Position numbers and translations under genes: made by a program. Below, one piece after another: positions 1 to 5,626 of a stretch of 7,037 nucleotides of DNA (the stretch's first letter is position 1; each line of letters starts with the position of its first letter). The stretch comes from an uncultured Dorea sp. (GTDB lineage Bacteria; Bacillota_A; Clostridia; Lachnospirales; Lachnospiraceae): the NCBI GenBank assembly GCA_948468495.1, contig CAOKJI010000082.1, forward strand, positions 1 through 7,037, given 5' to 3'. Under the pieces are notes generated by a model. That model ran no database searches. It was given only the letters and a program-made list of their open reading frames with translations, and was not told the origin of the DNA.

Positions 1-2042
1 GGGAAAGAGACGGGGAATGTGAGATTGAAGACGGATTCTTAGAGGACTGGAATTCTTTTGTGAGGCGTATTCTGGCTTTGGATGCGGCGTATGGTTATGC
101 GAAAGAGGGCGGGGAGACGGAGAATGGAGAGGGAGAGCGGGAATTTGTCCGGGATTTGAGAGCGCTAAATGACAGACGGCAGAGAGCTCTGCCCACAGAC
201 CATCCGCCGTACCGGCTGTTAGAACAGATTCCTGCTGTCACCGGTCAGTTTATAGGACGGAGGCGGGCGCTTGAGGAGATACATAGGCATTTGGAGAGGC
301 AGAACGTATTAGTTCTTTATGGATTAGGGGGAATAGGAAAAAGTGAACTTGCCAAGGCGTATATAAACGGTTACAGAAGCTGTTACCGTCAGATTTTATT
401 CTGCAGTTTTCATGGGAATCTGCAGGAGACGTTTATTGATGATTCTCAGGTTCCGGTGGAGAACCTGTTGTTTGTAAATAGTGGGAAACGGGGAGAACGG
501 GGCTGGTATTTCCGAAAGAAGCAGAGAATCCTTCGGAAAATCACAGATGAGAAAACCTTACTTGTAATAGATAATTTCGACGTCTTATCGGATAAAAGGC
601 TCGGCGATATTACGGAATTACCCTGCAAGCTCCTTTTTACCAGCCGTACCAGCGCGGAGCAGTTTGGATTGCCGGGAATCCGAATTGAAGCGCTGGATTT
701 ATTTTCAGAGCAGAGAGAATTATTTTTCCGATACTATGGAAGGGAGATTCGTGAGGACAGGCTTCCTTTGATTGACGAACTAATAAGAAGGCTGCAGGGT
801 CATACTCTTACCATCAAATTATATGCGTCTTATTTGGCGGAACAGGAGGACGGAATCAACCGGCTGGAAGGCCTGCTGCTCGGAGAAGATGAACAGAAAT
901 TGCAGAAAGAGGCTGCAGAAAAGCAGATTCAGGATATTTTCCGGCTTACGAATCTGTCAAGAACAGAGCGGGTTATACTTCGGTATCTCTCTGTGATGCC
1001 GGTGTACGGAATCGATATTCTACAATTTCAGAACTGGTGCAGAGTCAGGAATCGGGAATCTATTGAAAGGCTGGCTGCGAAGGGACTGGTGGAGTTAAGC
1101 AGAGGAGACGGGGTTCTTTTCATGCATCCTTTGGTTGCAGCGGCCGCACGCAGAATAGAGAAGGTCAGTTTTCAGAACTGCCGTCCCTATGTGAAGTCTT
1201 TGTGCCGTCTCTGCCATCAGACCTGGACAAAAAGCGCAAGAGAAAAGAAGACCTACGAGAGATATGTGTATGTTATGCTGGGATATCTGCAGGATACGGA
1301 GCCGGAGCCGTTTACGGACCTGATTTATCTGGTTTCAGGAAGCTGGCAGCTCGGTTATTTTGAAGAGGGGGAGAAGTTTGGATTAAAGCTCTGCGACTAT
1401 GGCGTAAAAAAATACGGTACTGCAAGCAGTCAGGCGGCAAGTATCCGTCATATATTAGGCGCGCTGTATGATAATTGGGGAAAACGAAAGCAGGCGGTGC
1501 AATGGTTTCGCAGTGCATATGAAAATTACAAAGACGCAGAAGAGCCGCATCCTTTATACTATGCCCTGGTCTGTCATAAATTCGGGAGAGTTCTGCGGTA
1601 CGAAGGGAAATACAGGGAATCAGAGCAGGTTCTGTATAAGGCGGCGGAGCGTCTGGCCAGACAGTTGGAGGAAGATCCCAGACAGGCGGATGTTGGTTAT
1701 GTCGAGGAAATGGGGGCGGGAGCTCTCATGGATCTTTATATGGAGCTTGCGGAATTGTATTTGAATTGGGAGAGGCCGGACGAAGCGATGAAGTGGCTTG
1801 AACGAAGGGAAAAGGAATTTGAAAAAAGGAAGCTTGGAAGAATCTGGAATTCAAGCCAGTGGAATCTGTATTACCGGATGGGAATCTGTCAGAAAATGCT
1901 TGGAGACAGGGAAAAAGCGGAAAAGGCGCTGGGGGAAGCGCTGTATTACGCACAGAAATATTTTATCAAAGACAGTCCGTATATCCGTATGGTAAAAGAG
2001 GAGTTAGCTAAAGTCTGCAGCGAGGGGGAGGCGGTAAGATGA
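1..2042 (+). CDS. STAND/NB-ARC-type P-loop ATPase with C-terminal TPR-like repeats (5' end outside window)
   Basis: The frame is open from base 3 with no in-frame stop. The GTG at 60 lacks a well-spaced ribosome binding site, so the true start is probably upstream and the gene is partial. Residues below are counted from that GTG. A linker leads to a FIGRRRALEEI box (64-74), usual just before an NB-ARC/NACHT ATPase. Next come the Walker A loop GLGGIGKSE (88-96, Lys94), Walker B LLVIDNFD (167-174), a sensor-like KLLFTSRT (190-197) and GHTLTIKL (247-254) where plant and bacterial NB-ARC proteins have GLPLAL. A winged-helix region ends in MHPLV (355-359), the MHD-motif position. From about 400 to 650 the protein is helical, with TPR-like pairs (for example 460-530 and 555-635). 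The family uses ATP/ADP switching to control an N-terminal effector or DNA-binding domain, which is not visible here. It could be a transcription regulator or an anti-phage STAND protein. The ATPase call is firm; the role is open. Confidence 0.88.
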   Translation, partial: ERDGECEIEDGFLEDWNSFVRRILALDAAYGYAKEGGETENGEGEREFVRDLRALNDRRQRALPTDHPPYRLLEQIPAVTGQFIGRRRALEEIHRHLERQNVLVLYGLGGIGKSELAKAYINGYRSCYRQILFCSFHGNLQETFIDDSQVPVENLLFVNSGKRGERGWYFRKKQRILRKITDEKTLLVIDNFDVLSDKRLGDITELPCKLLFTSRTSAEQFGLPGIRIEALDLFSEQRELFFRYYGREIREDRLPLIDELIRRLQGHTLTIKLYASYLAEQEDGINRLEGLLLGEDEQKLQKEAAEKQIQDIFRLTNLSRTERVILRYLSVMPVYGIDILQFQNWCRVRNRESIERLAAKGLVELSRGDGVLFMHPLVAAAARRIEKVSFQNCRPYVKSLCRLCHQTWTKSAREKKTYERYVYVMLGYLQDTEPEPFTDLIYLVSGSWQLGYFEEGEKFGLKLCDYGVKKYGTASSQAASIRHILGALYDNWGKRKQAVQWFRSAYENYKDAEEPHPLYYALVCHKFGRVLRYEGKYRESEQVLYKAAERLARQLEEDPRQADVGYVEEMGAGALMDLYMELAELYLNWERPDEAMKWLERREKEFEKRKLGRIWNSSQWNLYYRMGICQKMLGDREKAEKALGEALYYAQKYFIKDSPYIRMVKEELAKVCSEGEAVR

Positions 2043-2067
2043 GGGACTTTACGAACAGGGAGGTGTA

Positions 2068-2169
2068 GTGGGCTACGTTAACCAAATTCAGCGTAAAATC
2101 TGGAGCGAAGTGTGGCGACAGATTGTAGGAATGAATTTTCAAACGCGCTCTAGCATTCTTCTGGTATAG
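2068..2169 (+). other. Possible 33-codon small ORF, doubtful
   Basis: A GTG at 2068 is preceded by a good Shine-Dalgarno-like GGGAGGTG (2058-2065), though only about four bases separate the GGGAGG core from the start. The frame runs to a TAG at 2167-2169 and would encode a basic, Trp-containing peptide beginning MGYVNQIQRKIWSEVW. It overlaps the hairpin at 2094-2127, so the sequence may be conserved as RNA or as a DNA repeat rather than as protein. There is no recognised domain, signal or homolog. It is listed because the start region is plausible, not because coding is shown. Confidence 0.2.
2094..2127 (+). repeat. Imperfect inverted repeat / RNA hairpin
   Basis: The arms TAAAATCTG (2094-2102) and CAGATTGTA (2119-2127) pair with one mismatch in nine, leaving a 16-base loop. 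A weaker pairing of AGGAATG (2127-2133) with CATTCTT lies just downstream, closing around 2154-2160. No U-run follows, so it is not a standard intrinsic terminator. It may be part of a structured element or a dispersed intergenic repeat (inference). Confidence 0.4.
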
Positions 2170-2233
2170 GAAGGATGTAAAAAGAGTGAGAATAAAAGAG
2201 GATGGTTAAACCCTTCTGTGTATGCAAAGGAAG

Positions 2234-2262
2234 TTCATGTAATTAGAATAAATCTGTATAAC
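2234..2262 (+). promoter_or_regulatory. Candidate sigma-A-type promoter for the lipoprotein genes
   Basis: TATAAC at 2257-2262 matches five of six bases of the -10 consensus. TTCATG at 2234-2239, exactly 17 bases upstream, matches only about half of the -35 consensus. Transcription would start near 2269, about 28 bases before the ATG of lipoprotein A. An overlapping -10 alternative is TAGAAT at 2244-2249, with no good -35. The position is sensible but the evidence is limited to these hexamers. Confidence 0.38.
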
Positions 2263-2296
2263 TGTATGGGAAGATAAAAGGAAAAGGAGAACGTAC

Positions 2297-3250
2297 ATGA
2301 AAAAGCATACCAGAAAACGGGGGGTCATCTTATTGGCCTGTATTTTAGCAGCTGCGCTGTGCGCGTGTTCTTCGCCGGGCGGAGAAGAACAGAGTGAGAA
2401 AAAGAAGAGTGAAGAGCAGAAAGAGGAAGTGGAAGAAAAAGCTCAGGGACCTGTGGTGGAAGAACAGGTATTGTATGAGAAGGACGGAGTCCGGATTACA
2501 GCAAAGGAACTGAAAGTGGAGGAAATGGAGGATTATTCCTGGGCAACTCTGAATCTTCTGCTGGAGAACGAAGGGTCGGAGGACATAGTCTGCGAGATGA
2601 ACGCAATGCTTGTCAATCATTATGAGATGAACAGCGGGCCGCTGCATGTTCCGCAGACAGTTCCGGCAGGAAAGAAGGCGAATGTAAGTCTGGATATCAG
2701 GGAAAGTGATATGACGAAGGCTGGCTTTGAACTGAAGGAGATTGGCGAGGTGGAAGCGGAATTTAAGCTGGGTAAAGTATCCGGAGAAACTGCCGGATTA
2801 TCCAGTAAAGGACTGCTCTCAGTGAAGACTTCCGTTTATGATATGATTGTGAGTAAGCCGGTAGAAGGCGGGAAAGAGATTTATAACGAAGCGGGCGTGC
2901 GGATTGTGTATCTGGGAATGTCAGAGGGAGGAGAAGAGGGAGCCTATGATTTTGGGGCGGATATCTTTATTGAGAATACCAGTGACAAATCTGTTACCTG
3001 CTGGATTACCGGAGGGAACATTGACGGTACGGAGGTAAACAGCTATAATACGCCCCATGTAAGCGCAGGAAGAATGGCAAGATCTTCTATTGATTTCTTC
3101 GGAGATGCGGCGGCGAATATGGATATTGATTCGATGAATGAGATTACGGTTAAAGTAGAGCTTTCCGGAGACGGGATAACGGATGAAGAAGGTTATCCTG
3201 ACTATGAAACGATTGCGGATTACAAGGATGTTACATTTTCCATAAAATAA
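2297..3250 (+). CDS. Lipoprotein A, two-unit secreted lipoprotein of unknown function
   Basis: The ATG follows AAGGAG by seven bases. The 317-residue product has a basic N-terminus (KKHTRKR), a hydrophobic segment (10-21) and lipobox LCAC with lipidated Cys24, so it should be anchored to the outer face of the membrane. Residues 25-52 form a K/E-rich flexible linker. Two related beta-rich units follow. Unit 1 (about 55-160) opens with YEKDGVRITA (60-69); unit 2 (about 192-317) opens with IYNEAGVRI (195-203). The connecting segment has TSVYDMIVSKPVEGG (178-192), matching TSAYDEMK in lipoproteins B and C. These Ig-like or DUF4352-like folds are an inference from the strand pattern; I do not recognise a named family. 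No catalytic motif is visible. It is the first gene of a likely A-B-C operon, with B starting 22 bp downstream, and is the most diverged member. A ligand-binding or surface-interaction role is possible but unproven. Confidence 0.85.
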   Translation: MKKHTRKRGVILLACILAAALCACSSPGGEEQSEKKKSEEQKEEVEEKAQGPVVEEQVLYEKDGVRITAKELKVEEMEDYSWATLNLLLENEGSEDIVCEMNAMLVNHYEMNSGPLHVPQTVPAGKKANVSLDIRESDMTKAGFELKEIGEVEAEFKLGKVSGETAGLSSKGLLSVKTSVYDMIVSKPVEGGKEIYNEAGVRIVYLGMSEGGEEGAYDFGADIFIENTSDKSVTCWITGGNIDGTEVNSYNTPHVSAGRMARSSIDFFGDAAANMDIDSMNEITVKVELSGDGITDEEGYPDYETIADYKDVTFSIK

Positions 3251-3260
3251 ATTGCAGGCG

Positions 3261-3265
3261 AGGAG
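3261..3265 (+). promoter_or_regulatory. Ribosome binding site deciding the start of lipoprotein B
   Basis: AGGAG lies seven bases before the ATG at 3273. An in-frame TTG at 3252 would start seven codons earlier, but it would put this site inside the gene and has no ribosome binding site of its own. The ATG also gives a normal signal peptide with the cysteine at residue 24, as in lipoproteins A and C. Confidence 0.8.
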
Positions 3266-3272
3266 TACAGGA

Positions 3273-4262
3273 ATGAAGAATAAAATGTATAGAAGCATGG
3301 CGGCGCTGGCTTTGATTCTGGCAATGGCAGTGATGGGAGGCTGCGGCTCTTCCGGCGGCGGAGAAGGAACGTCGTCTGACAGCGGAGCGAAGAAGGAGAC
3401 GAAGAAAGAAGAGAATACCAAAGTTAATATGGATGAACAAACGCTTGTGGAAAAAGACGGCGTGACAGTTACGGCAACCGGAGCTGGCGTCGACGGGGAA
3501 GACGGCATTTATCTTGACGTCATTGCGGAAAATAAGACGGAAAAAGTGTATGAGATATCGTTAGATAATGCAGCAGTAAATGGATTTTCTATGAATGGCT
3601 ATGCGAAGGATGAGATTATGCCGGGGGAGACAAAGACAAGGATTTCATTCTCTGATTGGGCGGATAAGTATGTAGATTTGGGCGAACCAGGCGAGATTAA
3701 GATACATTTGCTCCGGCTGCTTGAAGTGGAGGAAGATCAAACAGTAAATGGAGAAAAGCCGCATTATATGCCGGTAGAGGGAGCATATGAGAACCCGTTT
3801 GCGGCGGTGGAAGATATTGTTATACAAACTTCTGCTTACGATGAAATGAAGGCTACTCTGCCGGAAGGCGAAGAACTATATCATGAGAACGGGATTCAGA
3901 TTACCAGAGTGGATGCAGATAAGGAGCCAGAAGAAGGCGGAATTCGTGATATATTTCTCGTGAAAAATGACAGTTCGGATATCATATATCTGGGTGGAAA
4001 AGATTATACAATGAACGATTATGTGATAGAAGAAATGATGTATGAAGCGATGCAATTTTCAGAGGTTATGCCCGGGGAAACCGGTTCGGGGGTAATGCTT
4101 GCAGATTCTTCTTCTCTGCAGTATGTGTTGAATACGGAGGAAGAAGTGGAATTTGAATCAATGGAGTGTACGATTTATATCTGCAAAAGAATAGAAGCTG
4201 ACGAATGGGGCAGAACGGGAGAGACAATTGCCGAGATTCCGTATAGTTATACGGCAAAATAG
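3273..4262 (+). CDS. Lipoprotein B, paralog of lipoproteins A and C
   Basis: The 329-residue product has a short basic start (MKNKMYR), a hydrophobic segment (9-21) and lipobox MGGC with Cys24. A linker rich in G, S, K and E (25-53) follows. Unit 1 (about 55-155) opens with VEKDGVTVTATG (59-70) and contains MPGET (116-120) and YVDLGEPGEIKIHLLRL (133-149). A junction with IQTSAYDEMK (184-193) leads to unit 2 (about 198-329), opening with ELYHENGIQI (201-210), repeating MPGET (266-270) and ending in IAEIPYSYTAK. The MPGET in both units supports an internal duplication. It is close kin of lipoprotein C: signal peptide, junction and C-terminus match almost residue for residue. It lies 22 bp after A and 62 bp before C, so co-transcription is likely. 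I recognise no enzyme motif or named family; function is unknown and the location (outer membrane face, lipid-anchored) is inferred from the lipobox. Confidence 0.86.
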   Translation: MKNKMYRSMAALALILAMAVMGGCGSSGGGEGTSSDSGAKKETKKEENTKVNMDEQTLVEKDGVTVTATGAGVDGEDGIYLDVIAENKTEKVYEISLDNAAVNGFSMNGYAKDEIMPGETKTRISFSDWADKYVDLGEPGEIKIHLLRLLEVEEDQTVNGEKPHYMPVEGAYENPFAAVEDIVIQTSAYDEMKATLPEGEELYHENGIQITRVDADKEPEEGGIRDIFLVKNDSSDIIYLGGKDYTMNDYVIEEMMYEAMQFSEVMPGETGSGVMLADSSSLQYVLNTEEEVEFESMECTIYICKRIEADEWGRTGETIAEIPYSYTAK

Positions 4263-4324
4263 ACTCTGTATATTTCGGTAAAACTTGTTTGTATTTTGAA
4301 TAAAGAGAAAGGAATGGATAAATA

Positions 4325-5359
4325 ATGAGGAATAGAATAAGCAGAAGCGTGATAACAATGATTCTCATTCTGGCAATGGCAGTAATGGGAGGGTGCGCAT
4401 CTTCCGGCAGTGAAGAAGAAAAAACGGCCGATAACGGAGCAAAAGAAGCGGAAGAATCCGGGAATGAATCGAAAAAAGAAGAGAAGAAAGGAATGGATAT
4501 TCATGCTGAAATAAAAGAGCAGGCGCTTATCGAGCAGGATGGGGTGAAAATTACGGCAACCGGCATTGGCAGCGACGACGAAGATGCTTTTTACATTAAT
4601 ATAAAAGCGGAAAATGATACGGAAAATACATTTGAAATGAGGGGCGGCTGCACGTTAGTAAATGGAATTGTTATGACGGATGATTTGTGGGTGCATGATA
4701 CGATCGTACCAGGAGAGACGGAGTTCGAGCTGACAATAGAGAATCCGGTGTTAAAATATCTGGATTTGGGAGAAATCGGGGAAATTAAAATCTATTCTGC
4801 CAGGCTGTTTGAAGCGGAAGAGTATGAATCGGAAGATGGAGAGATGTATTACAAGCTAAAAGAGGGCGCGGAAAATAATCCATTTGCCAGGATAGAAGAG
4901 ATTACGATACAGACTTCTGCTTATGATGAGATGAAGACAGCTCTGCCGCAGGGTGAAGAACTATATAATGAAAACGGAGTGCAGGTTCTTCGCGCAGAGC
5001 TGAGCGAAGAAGCGAAAGAGGACGGATATCTTGATATGATTATCCTGAAGAATGAAAGCAGTGACAGCGTTTTTCTTGGCTCATACGAGGGAGCCGTTAA
5101 CGATTATGCACTGGGAGTAATGGGAGGAAACGATCTGATACGCTCTTCTACAACACCTCAAGGGGGGTGCGCAGTTGAAATGCCGTCGGCAGAAAGCTGG
5201 TCTTCTTGTCTGCAGAATGCTATGGCTACAGAGGAAGAAGTGGAGATAGAATCAGCGGAATGTACAATCAGTGTTCAAAAGTTGGTATTGGATGAGGAAT
5301 ACGGCATATGGTCTGATGAGAAGATCGCCGAGATTCCGTATAGTTATACCGCCGAATAA
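4325..5359 (+). CDS. Lipoprotein C, paralog of lipoproteins A and B
   Basis: The ATG at 4325 follows AAAGGA (4308-4313) by 11 bases, a long spacing that may mean weaker translation than B. The 344-residue product has a hydrophobic segment (9-21), lipobox MGGC with Cys24 and a long K/E-rich linker (28-64). Unit 1 (about 65-165) opens with IEQDGVKITATG (69-80) and has VPGET (128-132) and YLDLGEIGEIKIYSARL (145-161). The junction IQTSAYDEMK (195-204) precedes unit 2 (about 208-344), opening with ELYNENGVQV (212-221) and ending in IAEIPYSYTAE. In unit 2 the stretch matching the MPGET region of B has changed to TTPQGGCAVEMPSAESWSSC (276-295). It has extra cysteines in the mature part (109, 282, 295) that B lacks at the matching positions, so a disulfide is conceivable. 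It is the last gene of the cluster, 52 bp before a strong terminator. Function is unknown; no catalytic motif is seen. Confidence 0.86.
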   Translation: MRNRISRSVITMILILAMAVMGGCASSGSEEEKTADNGAKEAEESGNESKKEEKKGMDIHAEIKEQALIEQDGVKITATGIGSDDEDAFYINIKAENDTENTFEMRGGCTLVNGIVMTDDLWVHDTIVPGETEFELTIENPVLKYLDLGEIGEIKIYSARLFEAEEYESEDGEMYYKLKEGAENNPFARIEEITIQTSAYDEMKTALPQGEELYNENGVQVLRAELSEEAKEDGYLDMIILKNESSDSVFLGSYEGAVNDYALGVMGGNDLIRSSTTPQGGCAVEMPSAESWSSCLQNAMATEEEVEIESAECTISVQKLVLDEEYGIWSDEKIAEIPYSYTAE

Positions 5360-5411
5360 TTCATAGGCTCAAATTAAAGAAAGAATTAGTTAAGGATTAT
5401 ATCAGGAAAGT

Positions 5412-5444
5412 GCTGCATACAATTATAATGTGTGCAGCTTTTTT
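5412..5444 (+). terminator. Intrinsic terminator of the lipoprotein operon
   Basis: Arms GCTGCATACA (5412-5421) and TGTGTGCAGC (5429-5438) form a ten-pair stem with one U-G wobble and a seven-base loop. Six T residues (5439-5444) follow directly. It lies 52 bp after the stop of lipoprotein C and should end the A-B-C transcript. Confidence 0.88.
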
Positions 5445-5461
5445 CATCGCCGGTAAACAAT

Positions 5462-5530
5462 AACAGTTCTCACGTCTCCTGCTCAGGCTTGCAAACTACA
5501 GAATAGGGAGCAGGAGACGTGAGAACTGTT
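5462..5530. repeat. Perfect 23-bp inverted repeat with 23-base spacer
   Basis: The left arm 5462-5484 begins AACAGTTCTCACG, and the right arm 5508-5530 is its exact reverse complement, ending CGTGAGAACTGTT. The spacer 5485-5507 is not palindromic. No T-run follows on either strand, and a complete terminator lies just upstream, so it is not needed as a terminator. It sits after the lipoprotein terminator and before the transpeptidase promoter, so on the simplest reading it lies in neither transcript. I see no target-site duplication or transposase. It could be a palindromic intergenic repeat, a small non-autonomous element, or a protein-binding or cruciform-forming site. Confidence 0.9.
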
Positions 5531-5543
5531 GCTACAAACGTCG

Positions 5544-5572
5544 TAAAAAGGCAATTTTTGCTGTACTTTTTA
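5544..5572. repeat. Nested A/T-rich palindrome next to the transpeptidase promoter
   Basis: Outer arms TAAAAAG (5544-5550) and CTTTTTA (5566-5572) are exact complements. Inside them GCAA (5551-5554) pairs with TTGC (5558-5561), leaving a TTT loop and a TGTA bulge (5562-5565). The right outer arm overlaps the presumed -35 of the next promoter, so it could be an operator. Alternatively it is a weak bidirectional terminator, as T-runs lie at the arm end on both strands. Confidence 0.5.
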
Positions 5573-5590
5573 GTTTCGGCGTATTATAAT
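5562..5590 (+). promoter_or_regulatory. Likely sigma-A-type promoter of the transpeptidase gene
   Basis: A perfect -10 hexamer TATAAT sits at 5585-5590. Seventeen bases upstream, TGTACT (5562-5567) is a poor -35 match, so expression may be modest or activator-dependent. Transcription would start near 5597, giving a leader of about 30 bases before the ATG at 5627. Confidence 0.55.
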
Positions 5591-5612
5591 TGATTTGTGT
5601 TGAGATTTTTAT

Positions 5613-5618
5613 GAGGAG
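5613..5618 (+). promoter_or_regulatory. Ribosome binding site deciding the transpeptidase start
   Basis: GAGGAG is eight bases before the ATG at 5627. The nearby ATG at 5611 overlaps this site, is in another frame, and reaches a stop after 19 codons, so 5627 is the start. Confidence 0.8.
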
Positions 5619-5626
5619 CAGGATAG

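Larger units (their letters stand above)
2043..2296. other. Intergenic region between the STAND gene and the lipoprotein cluster
   Basis: This 254-bp gap holds no convincing gene. Its left half (about 2060-2170) contains a hairpin and a short ORF, and is less A-rich than the right half. The right half (2170-2296) is A-rich, with a possible promoter and the ribosome binding site AAGGAG (2284-2289), seven bases before the first lipoprotein ATG. I see no U-run terminator for the STAND gene, so read-through into the lipoprotein genes is possible. Confidence 0.6.

Noticed and set aside
2039..2068. Overlapping ATGA start coding a nine-residue peptide after the STAND gene
   Set aside because: It ends at a TAG after nine codons and has no support beyond the overlap. 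It may be chance.
3252..3272. TTG start of lipoprotein B, seven codons upstream of the ATG
   Set aside because: No ribosome binding site precedes it, and the AGGAG that fits the ATG at 3273 would fall inside the gene. The ATG also aligns the lipobox cysteine at residue 24 with A and C.
2921..3508. Minus-strand ORF of 195 codons
   Set aside because: It runs opposite to lipoproteins A and B and across their junction, with no matching domain and no start signals. The + strand genes have lipoboxes and paralog support.
4276..4304. Promoter between lipoproteins B and C (TTTCGG, 17 bases, TTGAAT)
   Set aside because: Both hexamers match the consensus poorly and the gap has no other sign of a separate transcript; co-transcription is simpler.
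5462..5530. The 23-bp inverted repeat as a second terminator, or as ends of an insertion sequence
   Set aside because: No T-run follows either arm. There is no transposase between the arms (only 23 bases) and no clear target-site duplication.
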